Source of the DNA: an uncultured Gammaproteobacteria bacterium
GTDB taxonomy: Bacteria > Pseudomonadota > Gammaproteobacteria > Pseudomonadales > Pseudohongiellaceae
Reading direction: 5' to 3'
NCBI GenBank assembly: GCA_913060495.1
Contig: CAJXRP010000027.1
Location: 1-39,203 of the forward strand
DNA length: 39,203 nt
The notes beneath the pieces were generated by a model that did not search any database, was not told where the DNA came from, and worked only from the letters and a program-made list of their open reading frames with translations. Shown in pieces: positions 36,082-39,203 of the stretch. Position 1 is the stretch's first letter, and every line of letters begins with the position of its first letter. The translations under genes were made by a program, and so were the position numbers.

Positions 36082-37624
36082 TGAAACGTTTCAATATGGG
36101 TGATATTAGTAATGCCAGTACCCCGATGGCGATACTGTAGATACCGGCGGTGTAATACACATCCATGTAATTCGCTAGAGCGGCTGCTGGGTCCACAACC
36201 TCGCCACCAATAGTATCGGAGCCTGTCATTGCGGCGATTGTACCGGAGATGTAGTTTCCGCCGGCCATAGCGAGGAACCAGCAACCCATCATCATGCCGA
36301 CGACGCTTGGAACTGAGAGTTTCGTGGTCATGGATAGGCCAACCGGGGATATGCAAAGCTCTGCTGTGGTATGCAGCAGATACAGCAGTATTAGCCAGAT
36401 TAGAGCAATCTGAGTAGGGTCGGTCGCCGTGGATGCGCCATAGACTAAGAACAAGAAGCCGAGTCCGAGTTGCATAAGCGCGAGGGCAAACTTAGTAGGC
36501 GTGCTGGGTTCCCATCCGCGGTGGTTCAGATAGAGCCAGGCTACGTTGAATATAGGGGCAAGGGTAATGATAAAGAAGGCGTTAACCGACTGGAACATTG
36601 CCGCAGGGAGTTCCAAGCCGAAGACGATGCGATCTACATTCCTGTCAGCCATCAAATTAAGCGAGCTGCCGGTCTGTTCCCAGAGTGACCAAAAAATGAT
36701 CTGATAGCTCATCAGGAAGAGACAGACGAGCATCCTGTTTCTGTCTACGGGTTCGCACTTGGTGAATGCGTAGACAACAACCGTCAAAGTCATGATAACT
36801 AGCGTGGCGCCAACCAGACCGCCTACGAGAGGGGGCGTCTGCATTAACTGCCAGCATACCAATACGCCTACGAAGGCTAGAATGTAGATGATTACTTCGC
36901 GGCTAAGTCCAGGCAAGATCTTCTGTTGTAGGGCCACGGGATCTTTCGGTTTGCCGGCGCTTCCAAATAAATGATGTCCTTTTATGAATACCACTAGACC
37001 AAATAACATGCCGATGCCGGCAGCGCCGAAACCCCAGCTAAAACCTTTGTACTGCAATAACAGGCCGCAGATGATCGCGCCTAAGAATGAGCCTGCATTG
37101 ATGCCCATATAAAATAGCGTGAATGCTCCATCACGTCGCGGGTCTTCCCGTTCATACATTGAGCCTACGAGCGTAGAAATGTTCGCTTTTAAGAACCCCA
37201 CACCCATTATTATGAGCCCAAGTGAGAAATAAAATACCTGGAGATAGAACGGGTCGCGTTCAATAAGTGTTTCGCCAGCTACAGTAACTTCTATTGCCTG
37301 GGAGCCTTCGACGGCCATGCCGAGATGACCGGCAACGAGCAATACCGAACCAAGGATTACCGCTTTAACGGGCCCGAGATAGCGGTCTGCGACAACTCCT
37401 CCAATTACAGGTGTTATATAAACGAGTGATATGTAAGCGGCGTAAATGCTTGATGCAGATTGATCTGAAAAGAGAAAATGTTGGGTCAAGTAGAAGATGA
37501 GTAGGGCGCGCATGCCATAATAACTAAAGCGCTCCCACATCTCTGTTAGGAAACAAATTACTAGGCCGCGTGGATGACCGAGAAACTCTTTTTCTGCAAC
37601 GCCGCTGCTTAAGTTATCAATCAT
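36065..37624 (-). CDS. POT family proton-dependent oligopeptide transporter
   Basis: This 519-residue inner-membrane transporter belongs to the POT/PTR2 branch of the major facilitator superfamily, which imports di- and tripeptides with protons. The proton-coupling motif ExxER appears as EMWERFSYYG (E28, E31, R32). The second signature is FYMGINAGS (171-179). About 12-14 hydrophobic segments are visible. The PTR2-type D-R-Y-L-G motif lies near 80-84. It starts 5 nt after the mltD stop on the same strand, so the two are probably co-transcribed. Peptide specificity cannot be read from the sequence. Confidence 0.92.
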   Translation of the reverse strand: MIDNLSSGVAEKEFLGHPRGLVICFLTEMWERFSYYGMRALLIFYLTQHFLFSDQSASSIYAAYISLVYITPVIGGVVADRYLGPVKAVILGSVLLVAGHLGMAVEGSQAIEVTVAGETLIERDPFYLQVFYFSLGLIIMGVGFLKANISTLVGSMYEREDPRRDGAFTLFYMGINAGSFLGAIICGLLLQYKGFSWGFGAAGIGMLFGLVVFIKGHHLFGSAGKPKDPVALQQKILPGLSREVIIYILAFVGVLVCWQLMQTPPLVGGLVGATLVIMTLTVVVYAFTKCEPVDRNRMLVCLFLMSYQIIFWSLWEQTGSSLNLMADRNVDRIVFGLELPAAMFQSVNAFFIITLAPIFNVAWLYLNHRGWEPSTPTKFALALMQLGLGFLFLVYGASTATDPTQIALIWLILLYLLHTTAELCISPVGLSMTTKLSVPSVVGMMMGCWFLAMAGGNYISGTIAAMTGSDTIGGEVVDPAAALANYMDVYYTAGIYSIAIGVLALLISPILKRFMHGIK

Positions 37625-37629
37625 GTTTG

Positions 37630-39177
37630 CTAGTTTCCTAAGCCCGCAGGAATTACTTGAAGTTCCTGTCCGGGAAAAATTAATTCATCGACACTTAGCT
37701 CATTCCATAACAACAAATTTTTCAAGTCAATGCCAAAGCGCCTAGCTATCGCGTCCATGCTATCGCCGCGTTTAACACTATAGAAAGCGGCGTTAGTGCT
37801 GATCTGTACTTCAGGCTGTTCATTCTTGTCTTCTAGGGCATAACGCAAGTCCAATATTTGGCCTGGCTGCAGCAAGTGATCTAGAGATACTTGATTCCAC
37901 GCTGCGATCTCGGCTGAACGTAGCTGAAATCGTCTTGCGATAACCCAGAGGTTATCGCCGTTTCTGACCTTGTACTGTGCTGGAATTTGGGGAATTTGAC
38001 GAGCTCTCTCTCGTTCTACCCGTGGTGCAGAGGCGAGAAGGTTGGGATCGTTAGTGCGCGGGATTAATAGGGAGTCGCCTGCTCGAATTTGACTCCCTGC
38101 CAAGGAGTTGAAGGTCTGTAGTATATCAACCCGGGTATTTAACCTTCCAGCTATTGCGCCCAGAGTATCGCCCGGCTGTATCTCATACCTATCCCACGTC
38201 AGCAAATCACGCTTATCGAGCCCTACTAAGGCGTCTTCAAGGATTGTAGCGTTCTCCAAAGGGAGAAGCATTTCCTGCGGTTGATCTGGATGAGTGGCCC
38301 ACTGTAGGTAACCGGGGTTAAGTGAGCGTAATTGTTCATACTCGATTGCTGCTAGTTTGGCCGCCTGGGAAAGATCTATCTGCGTTCCAACTTCGACAGA
38401 GCGCAGCACCGGCTCGTTGGAAAGCGGCTGCATTTCGATATTCCAGGCTTCGTTATCAGCGATGATGGCGGAGAGGGCGAGTAGCTTTGGCACATGGGCT
38501 TTTGTCTCTCCAGGCAAATTCAGAGTCCAGAAATTCACCTCTTGCTCATCGCTACGGCGAATGGCTCGGCGCAGGTTTCCATCGCCGGTGTTATAGGCGG
38601 CGATGGCGAGCAACCAGTCTTCGTCGAACTGTTTGTAGAGTTGTTCCATATAATCCAAAGCTGCTCCAGTAGAGGCCAAGGGGTCTCTGCGGCCATCGAA
38701 CCACCAGTCTTGCTGTAAGCCAAAACTTGATCCTGTTGCGCCTACGAATTGCCAAAGGCCGACGGCGTGCTCTCTAGAATAGGCGTTGGGATTATAGGTG
38801 CTTTCGACCATGGGAAGTAAGGCGAACTCTAAGGGTAAGCCGCGGCGTTCAATTTCTTCAACTATCTCAAATAGGAAAGGTGAGGCTCTTGTCTGTAGCA
38901 AGTCGAAATAGCGTTGTTGGGTTGAATAGATCTGTATATACCTTGCCACATTGGGGTGAGAGTAGTGGGCGTGGAGCTGAAAGCCATCTCGGATTCTATT
39001 CCAAAGATTCTCATAGCCTACCTCCTCGGTATCAGCAGTCGACGGGTTCGCTATCGTGGAATTGCCAAGCGCGAATTCGGTGTCTCGCGTAGCAACTTCT
39101 ATGGTTGTTGTTATTGCAGGCTGAGTGACGGGCGAATTTACTTGCTCCGAGGTTTGACAGGCTGCGAGGATCAGTGG
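37630..39177 (-). CDS. mltD: Membrane-bound lytic murein transglycosylase D, 5'-truncated
   Basis: 516 codons remain before the adapter at 39178. The fragment starts in the lipoprotein signal (PLILAAC, lipobox with Cys), so only the first part of the signal peptide is missing. The GH23 domain holds the catalytic Glu in LPMVESTYNPNAYS, then AVGLWQF and AIAAYNTGDGNLRRA. Three LysM repeats follow, starting YEIQPGDTLGAIAG, YKVRNGDNLWVIARR and YSVKRGDSMDAIARR; E. coli MltD has two. It cleaves glycan strands to 1,6-anhydro ends from the outer membrane. Any N-terminus reading MYKRQ is adapter-encoded (GTG at 39192) and not real. Confidence 0.95.
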   Translation of the reverse strand, partial: PLILAACQTSEQVNSPVTQPAITTTIEVATRDTEFALGNSTIANPSTADTEEVGYENLWNRIRDGFQLHAHYSHPNVARYIQIYSTQQRYFDLLQTRASPFLFEIVEEIERRGLPLEFALLPMVESTYNPNAYSREHAVGLWQFVGATGSSFGLQQDWWFDGRRDPLASTGAALDYMEQLYKQFDEDWLLAIAAYNTGDGNLRRAIRRSDEQEVNFWTLNLPGETKAHVPKLLALSAIIADNEAWNIEMQPLSNEPVLRSVEVGTQIDLSQAAKLAAIEYEQLRSLNPGYLQWATHPDQPQEMLLPLENATILEDALVGLDKRDLLTWDRYEIQPGDTLGAIAGRLNTRVDILQTFNSLAGSQIRAGDSLLIPRTNDPNLLASAPRVERERARQIPQIPAQYKVRNGDNLWVIARRFQLRSAEIAAWNQVSLDHLLQPGQILDLRYALEDKNEQPEVQISTNAAFYSVKRGDSMDAIARRFGIDLKNLLLWNELSVDELIFPGQELQVIPAGLGN

Positions 39178-39203
39178 CTGTCTCTTATACACATCTGACG
39201 CTG
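39178..39203. other. Nextera mosaic end and i5-side adapter (artefact)
   Basis: The 19-bp Nextera mosaic end occupies 39178-39196, followed by GACGCTG of the read-1 adapter. It is not genomic and should be trimmed. The last biological base is 39177. Confidence 0.97.

Overview
The window is an assembled contig, most likely metagenomic or draft. Both ends run into untrimmed Illumina Nextera adapter (1-47 and 39178-39203), so only 48-39177 is biological. The gene set points to a heterotrophic, Gram-negative gammaproteobacterium of moderate GC (by eye a little under half). Supporting evidence is the block tig-clpP-clpX-lon-hupB-ppiD followed by fabI, which is the Pseudomonas-type order, together with fadBA, ttcA, yheU, pdxB, alaA, bax and mltD. 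No rRNA, tRNA, CRISPR array, prophage or transposase was seen. The species cannot be named from this sequence.

Layout. (1) 48-3440, minus strand: a 2-oxoacid:ferredoxin oxidoreductase operon. A fused FAD/NAD(P)/4Fe-4S protein overlaps the start of a KorA-type alpha subunit that is cut by the contig end. A cation diffusion facilitator gene lies beside it. (2) 3775-10320: mixed housekeeping genes (M16C metallopeptidase, RbgA-type GTPase, BolA, Bax-type glucosaminidase, polysaccharide deacetylase). (3) 10446-17403, plus strand: a tight seven-gene string fadB-fadA-ttcA-yheU-tusA-5'-3' exonuclease-pdxB, meeting alaA tail to tail with no base between the stop codons. (4) 18.6-25.1 kb: a less conserved segment with a decayed msrB beside alaA, a TPR plus beta-barrel outer-membrane protein, a second beta-barrel, an unknown single-TM protein, a GAF/HD-GYP cyclic-di-GMP phosphodiesterase and a DUF6316-type small protein. 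(5) 25.1-26.4 kb: a highly structured intergenic element, then mobA. (6) 26411-35136, plus strand: the protein-quality-control block tig-clpP-clpX-lon-hupB-ppiD. hupB has its own near-consensus promoter and a strong terminator preceded by several hairpins. (7) 35141-39177, minus strand: fabI, a POT-family peptide transporter and a 5'-truncated mltD.

How the parts work together. The middle string joins fatty-acid beta-oxidation (FadBA), tRNA sulfur modification (TtcA, probably TusA) and PLP synthesis (PdxB), and it abuts a PLP-dependent aminotransferase. The quality-control block joins a ribosome-bound chaperone, two ATP-dependent proteases and a periplasmic foldase. MltD and the POT transporter are spaced as an operon, so peptidoglycan turnover and small-peptide uptake may be coupled.

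I found no clearly new multi-gene system. The most useful observations are the msrB pseudogene with two compensating frameshifts, the structured element at 25161-25233 upstream of the DUF6316/HD-GYP pair, the hairpin-rich hupB 3' region, a 13-bp perfect inverted repeat inside an unknown gene, and the adapter read-through that creates false protein ends.
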